Source: Argopecten irradians (taxonomy: Eukaryota > Mollusca > Bivalvia > Pectinida > Pectinidae). From it: a stretch of DNA of 64,000 nt. Shown in pieces: positions 1 through 10,805 of the stretch. The stretch covers positions 68,103,067 through 68,167,066 of the forward strand of contig NC_091135.1 of assembly GCF_041381155.1 (NCBI RefSeq), read 5' to 3'. Below the pieces are notes generated by a model. That model did not search any database. It saw only the letters and a program-made list of their open reading frames with translations, and was not told where the DNA came from. Position 1 is the stretch's first letter, and each line of letters opens with the position of its first letter. The position numbers and the translations under genes were made by a program.

Positions 1-161
1 TTTCTGAGTCAGGTGGACCTAACATTAAACTACTGTAATTTAGATGCTCTGACAAGTTTACCAGCTTCTGGTTCAAAGAAGTTGTCATTTTAAAAACAAA
101 ATCTCAATATCAGTATTTAGCACTGTAATACATTTTAGTACTAAATAATTCACTGATTTAC

Positions 162-3100
162 CTCTATGTAAGGGATACCCATGTGTTTGAGAAGAATTTT
201 ACAATCGTCAATATGGCCTTTTGTCATTTTCACCAATCTTTTGCTGAATTTTTCAATGTTTTCTGAATCACCTGAAATCAGAATATTTAGGATGTTTCCA
301 CTACTTCTAATAAATACATGTAAAAAATATGCTTAGAGTCATACAGAGTTGCTACTGTTAAAGTTTGCGGTTACTGAGAATTTCTTTAATAACATAATTT
401 TTAGTTTGACCCCTATTTGACTACACTAACAGTAAAAGAGAAGTACTCATTTCATTTCTGATTCACATATGATATTTTTAGAGAATAACCAAGAAATGGT
501 CACAGAAGTCTATATACAGTCTTTTACAATTCACACTTTAGAATTAAAACACAACAGCAAAATAAAAAATTTCATCACTTTTAGAATTTGGAAGTGAACA
601 GAACATGACATGTTGGAATATACCAGTACATATACCATTCATAAATCATTATGTATTAACATGAATCAGTATCATCTAAACTCACCTTTCTCCTCAGCTT
701 CAGCCAAAGCTTTCTGGGCCTCATCACGTTTTTCTTTTCTCTTTGCCAGCTATCATTTCACCAGTAAATAGAAATCAGACAAACTTTGATAAGATATTGC
801 CTCTTTGTGAATACCACAAATATCATCCGTGCTGAGTGTATTTTTAGATATCCAAACAATCATTAAATCTTGAACCAGATATTGTTTACTCAATATACCA
901 GAAAACTTGTGTTAGAATAGTTACAATACTTTTCCAACGTAATCAAGTTCTTTATCTCTTCCACACAGATTTCTTTCCTCATCCAAAACATTGCAAATTA
1001 CAGTTTAGTTGAAAGACAAACATATAATTAATCAGCTCAAAGACTATATCACATTGTACAAGGGAACTAATTTCATGATAATTAGCTTCCATGATTCACG
1101 TAATATAATATTATTTACAGACTTGTAAGGAAACTTCAAATTACCTCCCCTGACTTCATGTCTGGTGGCTTTCCATCAAATACGTAGACTGGTTTGATGC
1201 CATTCTCTACCATACGAATTGTACGATAAAACATTCCCATCAGATGGCTACAAATAACAAATATACATGGTGACATGGCATTTTCAATTTAAATCAACAG
1301 ACACTCTATTATGGCTAATTTTTCAAAAGTAGAAAAAGATAGCAAATTAAAGGAAAAAGAGTATACAAGTACAGTAAAACCCCTCTAACTCGAACCCGGA
1401 TTCCTCGAATACCCCCTATTCGTCGAACTGGTCATACGGTCCCGACCGTCTCCCTATATAATCTATGTAACAAAACCCGCGATAGCTCGAACAGCTATTC
1501 GTCGAATACCCCTTATTCCTCGAACAGAAATATGTTCCCATTTCATCACATACATAGTATTTACCCATGTATTCGTCAAACAGGTGATCAGCCCTTGAGA
1601 TTTTTTTACCTGTGTCACACCTGACTGCACCGACCGACATGGATAATTGCTCACGATCTTGTGTTTATACAGTTGGCGTGTCAAGCCTTTAGGTAATTAA
1701 GTGATTAACGGTGTCATTATTACCTACCTACACGATCGCAGGTTGTTGTTTGATGCTAACTTTATTTGAATATTTCAGAAAAGGCATTAAGTTATTGATG
1801 TTTCTCTTTGCTGTAAATACGAAAATATAGAAGTTATTGATCCGTGTTAATAGAAAGTATGCATTAATTGTGAAATGACAAAAGGGGCGGAAGATACTGC
1901 TGACGTCCGCCTAATTATAAAAGTTTATTTTTTTAATTTCTTTGTTGATTTCATTCGACAGGCTAACACAATTTTACTTATCGAAAGATATAAACGATAT
2001 CAAACGATATATGCAAAGTACATTTTATCAGTGCGTTCTGTATCTTTTCCTGTAAATTGTATTTTGTAACTTTACTCGTAAACACATGTAACCCAACGTT
2101 ACGCTTTTACTAAATAGACATCTATAGATATCATTTCTTATGTCCATAAATATTGCTGGTTAATAACTTTATTGTGAGTATGTATTTTGTAAATGTTTTT
2201 AAATGATTTGTGATAATTAAATAATAGAAAATGTACTCCTTGTTAACCAATATGGACTGTACATTGACCTAGATGACGATTGCTTACTCTGCTGTGAATG
2301 ACATTTGATTTAGGGCTTTCTCGTTAGCTTTTTCAAACGCTTAATTTATGTTATACAATTTTTTTTCAACTCGATATTGCTATCAATAAAACACTTAAAT
2401 AAAGAAATCCAAAATGCTGAAAGATAGTGTAATTAAAATGTCATTGCCGTGCATTGTTTGTCATAGTTTGAGACCGGACATTTTGACTGTCGATCGTGAC
2501 CAACCTCAGATGATTTGAATACCCCGTATTCCTCGAACTATTGACCTGGTCCCCTGCTGTTCGAGTTATAGGGGTTTTACTGTCTTGGAATATGCATTAT
2601 GGCATAAGTAAATTTGATGCTAAACAAGAAATCCTTACTTGTGTAGTTTAAAACTTGAACTTACAAGTTACTTAGTATTAAACACATATACATCAGTTAT
2701 AAAATAGTGTTGAAATTACATTTTCACAAAATAATACAGTTTAAATTTTTAGTATTTGATATTTTAATATCATTTAAAAATCATAAATTGATACTTTCAC
2801 ATTTATTTGTGTACATGTATAGTACAAGATGATTCATTCCTGAAGACAAATTTATGTAAATTACATTTCATAATCATTGAAAAGATTTACATATATCTCT
2901 ACCTAATAATGATTAATTATTACCCTGTTATCCTAGCCATATATGCTTTATAATAAAATGTCTTGACCTGTAAATCATCATTATCATGCACCATTACCTG
3001 GTAGTTTCTCCATCTTCTGACATCAACTGATTACCGTCCTGACGCACAGCAATCAGAAACTGGTATATACACATAGAACCATCAACAGCAACCTTTCGAC

Positions 3101-4952
3101 CTGAAAAATACAATTGTCAGACAAATATCAGGCTAAGTTCATTAAATATAAGTAGTATACATGTATATAGTGTACTATATATTTTTCTATATTATTAAGC
3201 CGCTACATTTTCCTCTCTCCTGTTATAATAAAATTAAAGTACTCCTGTGATGAGAACATTTATTTCAGTTCTACTCATACAATGCATTTAAGCATTGAAC
3301 GCCTCTCAGTTGCAATCGGCATTTATAGCCAACATAAATGCCAGCTGGATAGAGGCAAATTCCATGAAGCGCTAGCGCGCTTGATGTTGAATATGCATCT
3401 GTCCAGTTGGCATTCATTTTGGCTATGAATGCCAACTAAGAGACTTTCAATGCTTATATTTACATTTGGTTACAATTTTAAGTTGATATATACCAAGGGG
3501 TTTTGCATCTGTAATGAATTAATCATTTATTATGATATCGTCAAGGATGGAACAGCCATTTGAACAGCTGTTTTCCTTGATCGCTGACACGATATATTGT
3601 GACGTCACAATAATAATGACATCATAATGTGCAATTGAAGGTCATGGTCTATATGACTGCCAACTGCGCTTGGTAAGCCCTTAGCAAAAATAACTGTGAA
3701 TTTACCAGTGATATTCCGGTTAAATCCCATTTAAAATACAGTTTCCATTCATTTACCATTCATTTTCCGGTTTTCTTTCCTCACATTTCTTCATACCAGT
3801 TTTGTGTGTACAGTTAAAAGACAGTTTTCTGAAAACCATGTTTTAACTGCTGAAAAATTTCCATTCAAAATGCAGTTTTTAGATAACTGGAATTTCACTG
3901 TATCAAAATACCAGTTATTAACCAGTTTTATTCTGAAACAGTTCTTGTAAATAACTGTTTCTGATATATCTTCTCTGTAACCAGTTATCAAATGCTACCA
4001 TCAACAGTACTTGTGTACATAGCCACAGCAGGACATAGGTCAAGCCAACAGGAAGAATTTGAAAGGAGTGGGGGAATGGGAGGGGGTGGAGTGGGGGCAA
4101 ATTTGAGCCTCAATCTGAATATATTGTCCAATGGAAAGCAACTTCCTCTCATTTTGAATGTTAGTTTGCTGTGGCTGCATTTACATGATATATGGGACAG
4201 CCTTCATCTTCAACATATTCTTCTGAGCACATATCCTTAAATTGTTCAAGAAAAGCTACTTTGATTAAGAAAAGAAAATGGAATTGCCTGCAACTGTTGA
4301 AGTTTTCAGGAAATGATGAAAGTGTTCTATTGTTTTATTGTATCTATTGTTTTGTGATATACAATATATAGCTTTGTGTATCCTATTAAAGTGTACATGG
4401 AGCGGAAAATTAAATTTTGATATGTTATTCTGTTTGATATCCTGACAAGAATGTTGAAAACCGCATCAAAATCGGCCACTTCAGTACCGAGATACCGCCC
4501 TCCGAACTGCCCAATTTGTACCTGTATATCGACTGCTAACCAGGGAATCGGCCACTCACGCTGATTTGGGGAATAGCCAGATGTGACGTCATGAGGACAA
4601 CGGCAGTGAGTTGTTTGGTAGTGGGGTTATAGCACAAAGGTGGACATATATGTATTCCTGAAATGTGTAAACTATCATACATGCATGGCTCGGTACCTTT
4701 TTACCAGAAATTTAATCTCTATTTTAATAAATTATTCAATTATAAAAGTTCGTGAATATTTAATTTTCACTATGTAATCTAAAAGGAAACAATTTCGGAA
4801 AATGGTGGTTATATATAATTATCCCTTTGAATATGTTTCTGTATAAATAAAGAACCAACATAACAAAAAGAGAGTATGTTATATAATGTATCTCATAATT
4901 CAAAACACGTAGATAACATAGACATATTTTTTTTAGTCTTCTTTTTTTTTTT

Positions 4953-4983
<31 letters not shown>

Positions 4984-7900
4984 GGGGTTAAAAACAACAA
5001 AAAACTTCTATTAAACATGCATGTAGTGTGATACACTTGTTATATATTATGTACGAACAGTATATTTTACTGTAAATGACATTATACAACAATTACATGA
5101 TAGTTCTACTAACTTACCTGTGGACAGATATTTTGACAAGTGACGTGTGCTAGTTAACACAGCGTGACAGGTCACTAAACACCTTTCTTACGTAACTCGT
5201 TAGCCCCCTAATTAGCCAGAGTTGACCACGCGTTTTAGTTACTGCAGTATACAGGTAAAGAGATTAACGCAGCACAACATTGGCTATTCGGAAGTATTCT
5301 GATTTTGATACTTGATATCTGCTATTTGGATTAGACATCTTCAGTCTGATTTTTTATTGTCTAACTCATGCATGATTTATTTTTCAAGTAGACACTATAA
5401 TGAATGACTTTAAGCGAAATATCAACAAGCCGTCGGATGCACTGTAGAAGATTCTATCTGAAAGCTGAATGTATTTCGTCAAAAACAAATTGATCAAAAA
5501 ATATCACGTCTGCTAAATAATAAATATTTGTGATATGACGGTTTTCAAAACTTGGTGTATAGAATTAAATCCGCCAAATCACAGTAGAACTAAATGACAA
5601 ACATATATTTACTGATGATAAAGCAATGGTATCAAATGTATACTAGTTAAGTCACACAATCAATTTCAAACATAAAGCAGTTAGTAGATGCATTTACATA
5701 TATGCAAAAAAAAATCTGTTTAGAACAAGGACTTATAAATCTTTGGTTAAGAATCATACCTTAATTCGTATGGGCTGCAGATTTAATGAAAAAGTCAGGA
5801 ATTTGTAAATCGGGTTTGACCAGTAGACATTAGACGACCTGAGTCAGGTTTTGGTTGAAATCAACAAGAACATTTATATACGTCCTTGATATAATATTCG
5901 TGTACACGTATATGTGGTTCCATACACCGCGGATATACAAGATACGTGGATTATTATGTACATTTTATTGTGTATAATTATGCAGTAATCGCACAGAGAT
6001 GTTCATTTATCTATGACAGGTACACCAATATATATGTATGGTATAAATCCATATTTCCATGCGTATTCCAAATTCTATCTGTGACTGAGGATAAAATTAA
6101 ACATGTATCGGACATGTACTCAGGTATTGGAGTCTTCAAAATCGATATTTACAAACAGATAGTTTATGATAGATGGCAGTCACCGAAAATAGTCACTCTA
6201 ACTTATGCAAGTAGATTCGATCCCGTTGTCCTCGTGACGTCACAGGTCAAGGGTCCCGAATCGGGGTCAATGGCTTGGGGCTTCAGGTGTGTTCTAGAGA
6301 AACGGCGCATTATCTCCATTACCGTATTCGCTATGAAACCTGTACTTTCGCCATTCTAATTTTCATCCAATGACGCATTTATCAAGCCTTATCAAGCCTT
6401 ATATACCAAACCATTCCATGAATTTTTAGATATAATGATGTTAGGCATCTCTTTAGTTCACCATGCCCTCTAGCTATTTTACTAAAGGAATAATTTTAAA
6501 TTTGAATTTTTAGATATAATGATGTTAGGCATCTCTTTAGTTCACCATGCCCTCTAGCTATTTTACTAAATCCTGGGACCTCAAAGTTGATCTGATTAGA
6601 GTGTCTGCATAGTTTACAGTTACTTCTCACATTCTTTTTCCCTCCCCCAGCCTCCTTCCCCTCCCCCTTCTCACCACCTGGGTTATAATCACCGGTTTCA
6701 TAGCAGTTATTTTTCAGTTATTCTTATCATCAATGCTTCCATCCTAGACCAGTTTATTTACAGTTATTTATGATATCATAAACTGGTATACTGGTACTTA
6801 TAATTTCTGCCATTCCAAAACCGGTTTTTAACCAGTTTTCTGTAAGGTCACAAAACTGGAAAATCTCATTTGCATAAAATAGCAAATAGCTGCTAAACAA
6901 CTGTGAAAGTAATGTATATTGAATGGTAACTGGGAAATAAGTGGACTTTAACACAATGGCAGTTATCTGACCTAAAAGTGATAACTGGAAAAACACTGTA
7001 AAACCACTGTTCAGAATAAAACTGTGAAAAGAATGGAAAATGAATGGAGTTTATTTAGCTTAAGGGAGGTGACATAGTGGGACTGCAGTGAAAATGTAAA
7101 TATATATATATATATATATCAGAATAACATCGAATAACACGTAGACATAAGCATTAACGCTTTCATTTTAAATTCTTCAAGATGCTTATTGCTTATGATG
7201 CCTAGATACACTGTTACTAGGCAGTAATCAATGACGTCATAACAAGGCAACTATGTGACGTCATATAATTGAATGGGAGATAATTAAACTTATTATATCA
7301 AACAATACTGTTCAGTTCAGGTTTGAACAGTTTTATAAAATACAATGCTTTTTCTCTTCTTTCAATTACATTTTCAGAATATAACTTATAAAAAGAAAAT
7401 ATGTTAAATTCCTTCTCTCTGCAAATGTCCAAATGTTCGCTTAATTTAATTTTCCTGTCCTCTGGAGATTGAATGTGTTATTTGTGCGCTCTAACCCGAG
7501 CTCTTAATGTTGTACCAGTTTCTCTAATTTAGTACTTGTTGCAACCTGGGCATGATATACAGTATATCAAATATTTTTATTCACAAGTCATATTCGCATT
7601 CACACTGAATTTGGTGCCTCTAAAAAAAATGTGATTTCCTTAAACTTGGTACCGACAGGTTCCACATCGTAGCTGATTAAATAATGGTGATAAAGTTAAA
7701 AACTCGACGTCTACAGCTAGAATAACATCCTGTACTACTATCCAGGTATGTGTAAAAGCCGTGTTTGATCGGAATTTTTTTTTTTTTGACAAGACATAAT
7801 CGATGGTCGGTCGTTCCTGATTTGGTTTCCCACGCCTTTATCAGGTCGGGCAAAACCACGAACTTGCGTATAATACACTAACTTGCGTATCATACGCTAA

Positions 7901-8417
7901 TCGGGCCATTCGTGCATACTCTAACTTGCGTATCTCGTGCGTTTTCGGCGTTTGGGTATGCACGGATACCCCAATTAGCGTATGATACGCAAGTTAGTGT
8001 ATTATACGCAAGTTAGTGGTTTTGCCCGACCTGTTTATAGAGGGACCTTGCAGTAGTGGAAAAGTCAGTCATATATCTTCTGAAACTGTACCTCATTCAA
8101 ATCCGCAATCTCAAAACACAAATATTATTTCCAATTCCCATATTTCATGCTCCACAACCACTCGACATAATCTTCATCATGTTGAAGTAGGTCGATAACC
8201 GGTAGAAGTCGAAGTATCTTTTCCGGTACAACAGTATACGTAGCTACTTCTTATGGTCAGGTCGTCACAAATTGTGAGATTGTTTACATACATAAATGTT
8301 ACAGATAAACAATTTAAGAGGATATCGTAAATTACCAAAATAATTCTTGATTTCATTTTCTTTCATAGATGACGGAGCGTAGTCTCCTAAAAGCTTGGAT
8401 AAACCTAGAATTCCCAT
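162..8417 (-). CDS. FEN1: Flap endonuclease 1, exons 1-5 (residues 1-154; 3' part lies outside the window)
   Basis: Structure-specific nuclease that cuts 5' flaps in Okazaki-fragment maturation and long-patch base excision repair in the nucleus. Five minus-strand exons join in frame with GT-AG introns: 8417-8336, 3100-2998, 1247-1145, 749-686 and 271-162 (82, 103, 103, 64, 110 bp = exactly 154 codons). The N-terminus [15 protein letters not shown] has Gly2, essential in this family for the mature active N-terminus. Exon 2 has [20 protein letters not shown] with catalytic Asp34. Exon 3 has [13 protein letters not shown] and VYVFDGKPP with catalytic Asp86. Exon 4 encodes the Lys/Glu-rich helical arch, and exon 5 [15 protein letters not shown] and LLKHMGIPY. 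Remaining metal ligands (Glu158, Glu160 onward) would be in exons left of base 162. Introns 1 (5,235 bp) and 2 (1,750 bp) are swollen by repeats. No disruption is seen in the exons. Identity is near certain from collinear family motifs; splice sites are read by eye. Confidence 0.96.
1372..2582. mobile_element. Non-autonomous pogo/Tigger-like DNA transposon in FEN1 intron 2
   Basis: Terminal inverted repeats of 24 bp with one mismatch: CAGTAAAACCCCTCTAACTC at the left end (1372-1395) and its complement ending GGGGTTTTACTG at 2582. A TA dinucleotide flanks the left end; the right flank is TC, so one copy of the TA target duplication has mutated. CAGTA-type termini with TA duplication are typical of the pogo/Tigger group. 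Subterminal regions repeat the motif TCGAATACCCC followed by TATTCCTCGAAC at both ends, plausible transposase-binding sites. No transposase frame is visible, so it is an internally deleted copy or an element mobilised by a partner. Confidence 0.7.
3290..3455. repeat. Foldback element (imperfect palindrome) in FEN1 intron 1
   Basis: The ends AAGCATTGAA (3290) and TTCAATGCTT (3455) are inverted repeats. The arms continue inward with interruptions: GGCATTTATAGCCA pairs with TGGCTATGAATGCC, and ATGCCAGCTGG pairs with CCAGTTGGCAT. A small central palindrome GCGCTAGCGCGC lies between the arms. Probably a short non-autonomous MITE. No clear target duplication is seen. Confidence 0.55.
3660..4000. 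repeat. AACTGG/CCAGTT motif cluster
   Basis: About fifteen copies of CCAGTT, ACAGTT, CCGGTT or their complements sit in roughly 330 bp, with CCATTCATT and CCATTTA words between them. A related cluster lies at 6640-7030. No open frame with protein similarity is seen. Probably a decayed interspersed repeat. Confidence 0.4.
4942..4987 (+). repeat. Homopolymer junction T21-G25
   Basis: A run of 21 T is followed directly by 25 G on the plus strand, inside FEN1 intron 1. The pre-mRNA, transcribed from the other strand, would carry C25 then A21. A G run of this length can form G-quadruplexes and is prone to replication slippage and sequencing error, so its true length is uncertain. Confidence 0.9.
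6420..6570 (+). repeat. Recent 84-bp-spaced tandem duplication
   Basis: About 67 bp starting GAATTTTTAGATATAATGAT at 6420 is repeated almost exactly starting at 6504. The two copies are separated by about 17 bp. It lies in FEN1 intron 1, with no coding content. Confidence 0.85.
6640..7035. repeat. Second AACTGG/CCAGTT motif cluster
   Basis: Same word composition as 3660-4000, seemingly in the opposite orientation, including a nearby polypurine/polypyrimidine patch (CCCTCCCCC at about 6640-6670 versus GGGGGAATGGGAGGGG at 4070-4090). Suggests two inverted, strongly diverged copies of one repeat in FEN1 intron 1. Confidence 0.35.
7842..8033. mobile_element. 192-bp MITE with long TIRs and TTTAT target duplication
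   Basis: The ends CAGGTCGGGCAAAACCAC (7842) and GTGGTTTTGCCCGACCTG (8033) are the tips of inverted repeats of about 60 bp that stay almost perfect inward. Flanking TTTAT occurs at 7837-7841 and 8034-8038, a 5-bp target-site duplication. Each arm holds an internal repeat ACTTGCGTAT(A/C)ATAC. The element is non-coding and lies in FEN1 intron 1 close to exon 1. The near-perfect arms suggest a young insertion. Superfamily not determined. Confidence 0.85.
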
Positions 8418-8461
8418 CTTGTTTTTCCGTCTTGTCGTTACGGTAAAAAGCTGACAGAGCA

Positions 8462-8473
8462 CTCCCGCCAAAA
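8462..8473 (-). promoter_or_regulatory. E2F-like site upstream of FEN1 start codon
   Basis: The minus strand reads TTTTGGCGGGAG about 45 bases upstream of the FEN1 ATG, a close match to the E2F consensus TTTSSCGC/TTTGGCGGGA. FEN1 is an S-phase gene and an E2F target in vertebrates, so the position makes sense. The transcription start is not known, so it could lie in the promoter or the 5' UTR. Confidence 0.5.
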
Positions 8474-8530
8474 AAGTGTCCACAAAGCACACTGCTTTTA
8501 GTTGCGTATTTTCTTGAATGTGCAACAAAA

Positions 8531-9285
8531 TACCTACTATAATATTGTAACGATGAAATTAAATATAACTTTATTTTTTGGCATAAATTAGTTTCTAATT
8601 ATACAACCGTTAAAGTTTATTAGCTGGAATTCGAAAATATGGGCTGTTATAAAATCTGCAAAGTGATTTTTGACCGACAACCAACGACAACAACCCCAAC
8701 AAAAATATGTATATATACTTATATATATATATTTAAATAATGTATAATCCTCCAAATCAGATGATGAGACAAAACACTAATAAGACATATACATAATACG
8801 GAAACTATACATATCATTAAAAAAAAAGAAAATCAGTAACATAAATAGCATTTCCAAACCTTCGGTAATGACCCAACAATATCGGGGAGACAACTCTAGC
8901 TGGTCATGATCAACTAAAATTACCATTATAAGCGCTTATATTATATTGAGATACAGGTGTCTCGATATGGCGATACATGGCAATATAAAGGATGCTACGA
9001 ATTTGAGCTTTATATTTGTTAATCACCAAAATATCAGCATTATGAGAATTACAAAACATACAATGCACGGGTTTTAATTTCACAGCAGAAATTTACTATT
9101 TCAGCAGTCCGGCCACGGCTATATGGTTTTGATAATATTATTGTTATCAGAAGGGCTGGCTGCCAATTTTCTGCATTCCTGCGAAATTTGCTTAAAGACC
9201 ATCCATAAATGAGATCAGTATATATATATATTTTTTTATTATTAAAGTCGCGATAAACTATATATACAGAGTGTTTGCCATTTAT
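8531..9285. other. Non-coding AT-rich stretch
   Basis: No coding frame, RNA gene or clear repeat family is recognised between the FEN1 5' end and the next MITE. It has short TATA runs and poly-A tracts only. Any distal FEN1 promoter elements would be here. Confidence 0.5.
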
Positions 9286-9289
9286 TTAA

Positions 9290-9919
9290 AGGCCCATTAC
9301 CTTTCCGGAGCAAAATATAAAGGTTTCTTAAAAAAACATTAATAGCATCAGAAAATGCGTACCGATGACCTAAAATAAGGTTACGACACCAAGCATATGC
9401 AAGATTTCCTGCGTAATATATGAAAACAGTGGAGAGTCAATTCGCTGTTTTGCCGTCTGGCGCAGTGATAGTCAACTACCGCCCGGTATTTAGGACGACG
9501 GCGGGAAACATAATACGACCCGCGTTATGAAAATAAACATTTTATTTATTTTAATCAAATCGTTCAGAAGGTTATGATAAATGTAGTATTAACGGTAAGT
9601 TAATAATTTTTGCGACTCTACAAAATTATCGATCTTGTTTTACATTCCCATTTAAAAAATTTAAAACCGTTTCGGAAAGGTTTGGTTTGTTTATTTTTAC
9701 GTCTTATTAACAGCCAGGGTCATGTAAGGACGTGCCAGGTTTGTTGGTGGAGGAAAGTCGGAGTACCCCGAGAAAAAACACCGACAACGGTCAGTACCTG
9801 GCAACTGCCCCACATGGGATTCGAACCCGCATCCCAGAGGTGGAGGGCTTGTGGTAATATGTCGGGACATCTTAACCACTCGGCCACCGCGGCCCCCTAT
9901 TCGGAAAGGTAGTGGGCCT
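9290..9919. mobile_element. PiggyBac-type MITE (TTAA duplication), interrupted by a SINE
   Basis: The ends AGGCCCATTACCTTTCCGGA and TTCGGAAAGGTAGTGGGCCT are inverted repeats of about 20 bp. TTAA flanks both sides (9286-9289 and 9920-9923), the piggyBac target signature. A 218-bp SINE is inserted near the right end; without it the element is about 400 bp. The body includes CGCTGTTTTGCCGTCTGG and ACCCGCGTTATGAAAA, shared with a second copy at 42467-42849. Non-coding, so mobilised in trans. Confidence 0.8.
9682..9899 (-). mobile_element. tRNA-derived SINE, copy 1 (with 11-bp target duplication)
   Basis: Read on the minus strand, the head has a pol III box A (GTGGCCGAGTGG, complement of 9876-9887) and box B (GGTTCGAATCC, complement of 9817-9827), like a Leu/Ser-type tRNA. 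The body then contains GGTACTCCG-type and CCTCCACCAACAAACC motifs, ending in an A/T-rich tail. The 11-bp duplication TTCGGAAAGGT occurs at 9671-9681 and 9900-9910. The box A/B spacing and absence of a foldable acceptor stem rule out a functional tRNA gene. Two truncated relatives are at about 49.5 and 63.0 kb, all in the same orientation. Confidence 0.85.
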
Positions 9920-10010
9920 TTAAATATAAGACCATTCACCATGTGCATGTTCTGTTTATTTTGTAAATGTACATTTGTAAATGTACATAGGTAAAAATCT
10001 TACTGCATAA

Positions 10011-10740
10011 TGTTATGACCAAGAATAACAGAAATGGGAAACCAGCAGCTAAATTCAAAACACAATTTAATTATATATACAATATTATACAGAGTTGGTT
10101 TACAATGTCTAAAGTAATTGGTGGTGGTACAAGAGTAATACGATGATTTAAAGTGTTACTTATCTGTATGCGAATGTCCTGGTATAATCCTTGATCCTTC
10201 CAGGTTTCAAATTAACAATAATCACAAATCCACGAGGAAAATGAATATCCACAGATGATTTGTAAAATTCCAGGCAGTATGAATAAATCCACACAACGTG
10301 TTGTAATAATCCACAGATAAAGTCACAATAGCTCTCCCAATAGAATCTAATATGGCACTGTACAATTCTTGATATGTCTCATTACAGGTCTCATTACAGT
10401 TCTCATTGCAGTTCTCATTACAGTTCTGATTAGCTTTGGACAGTTGGAGTATATATAGCTAAACTCTAATTCAGGAATATTGGAGAACCTTCTACTTCTA
10501 GGAATATCTAACTAAAAACAGTAAACAAATAAAGACACAGAACTTTCTGGAAATAGATCATTCTAGATCTCTACTTATAATCAACATGTTTACAAACATA
10601 TTTGTTTATACATGATAATATTCTAGAAAGTTCTATAACCTAAATCAATGATATGACCTTTATAGGATGTATTGATTATAAAGCTATAGGAGTTATCTCC
10701 CTTATCTAATAACAACATGTATTTAGTGTCATACATAACA
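10011..10740 (-). repeat. 3' LTR of the gypsy element (730 bp)
   Basis: Starts TGTTATGACC and ends CATACATAACA on the plus strand, with 7-bp inverted termini TGTTATG/CATAACA. This is the full-length LTR form. It keeps a 63-bp segment (AAAGACACAG to ATGTTTAC) that is missing from the 5' LTR. It contains short repeats of TCTCATTACAG. Confidence 0.92.
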
Positions 10741-10755
10741 CACCCCTCCTTAAAG
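10741..10755 (-). promoter_or_regulatory. Polypurine tract for plus-strand priming
   Basis: The minus strand reads AAGGAGGGGTG immediately before the 3' LTR terminus TGTTATG, the expected position and composition of an LTR-element polypurine tract. Confidence 0.75.
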
Positions 10756-10805
10756 AAAAGAAAGTTTTCTTGGAAAGGAAACTTTCTTAAAATATCAAGT
10801 TACAT

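Noticed and set aside
5946..6359. 137-codon plus-strand frame
   Set aside because: Inside FEN1 intron 1 on the opposite strand, with no recognisable domain or coding pattern. Probably chance.
9682..9899. Functional tRNA gene with Leu/Ser-like boxes
   Set aside because: Box A and B are present, but the body continues into a SINE and is flanked by an 11-bp target duplication; two decayed copies exist elsewhere.
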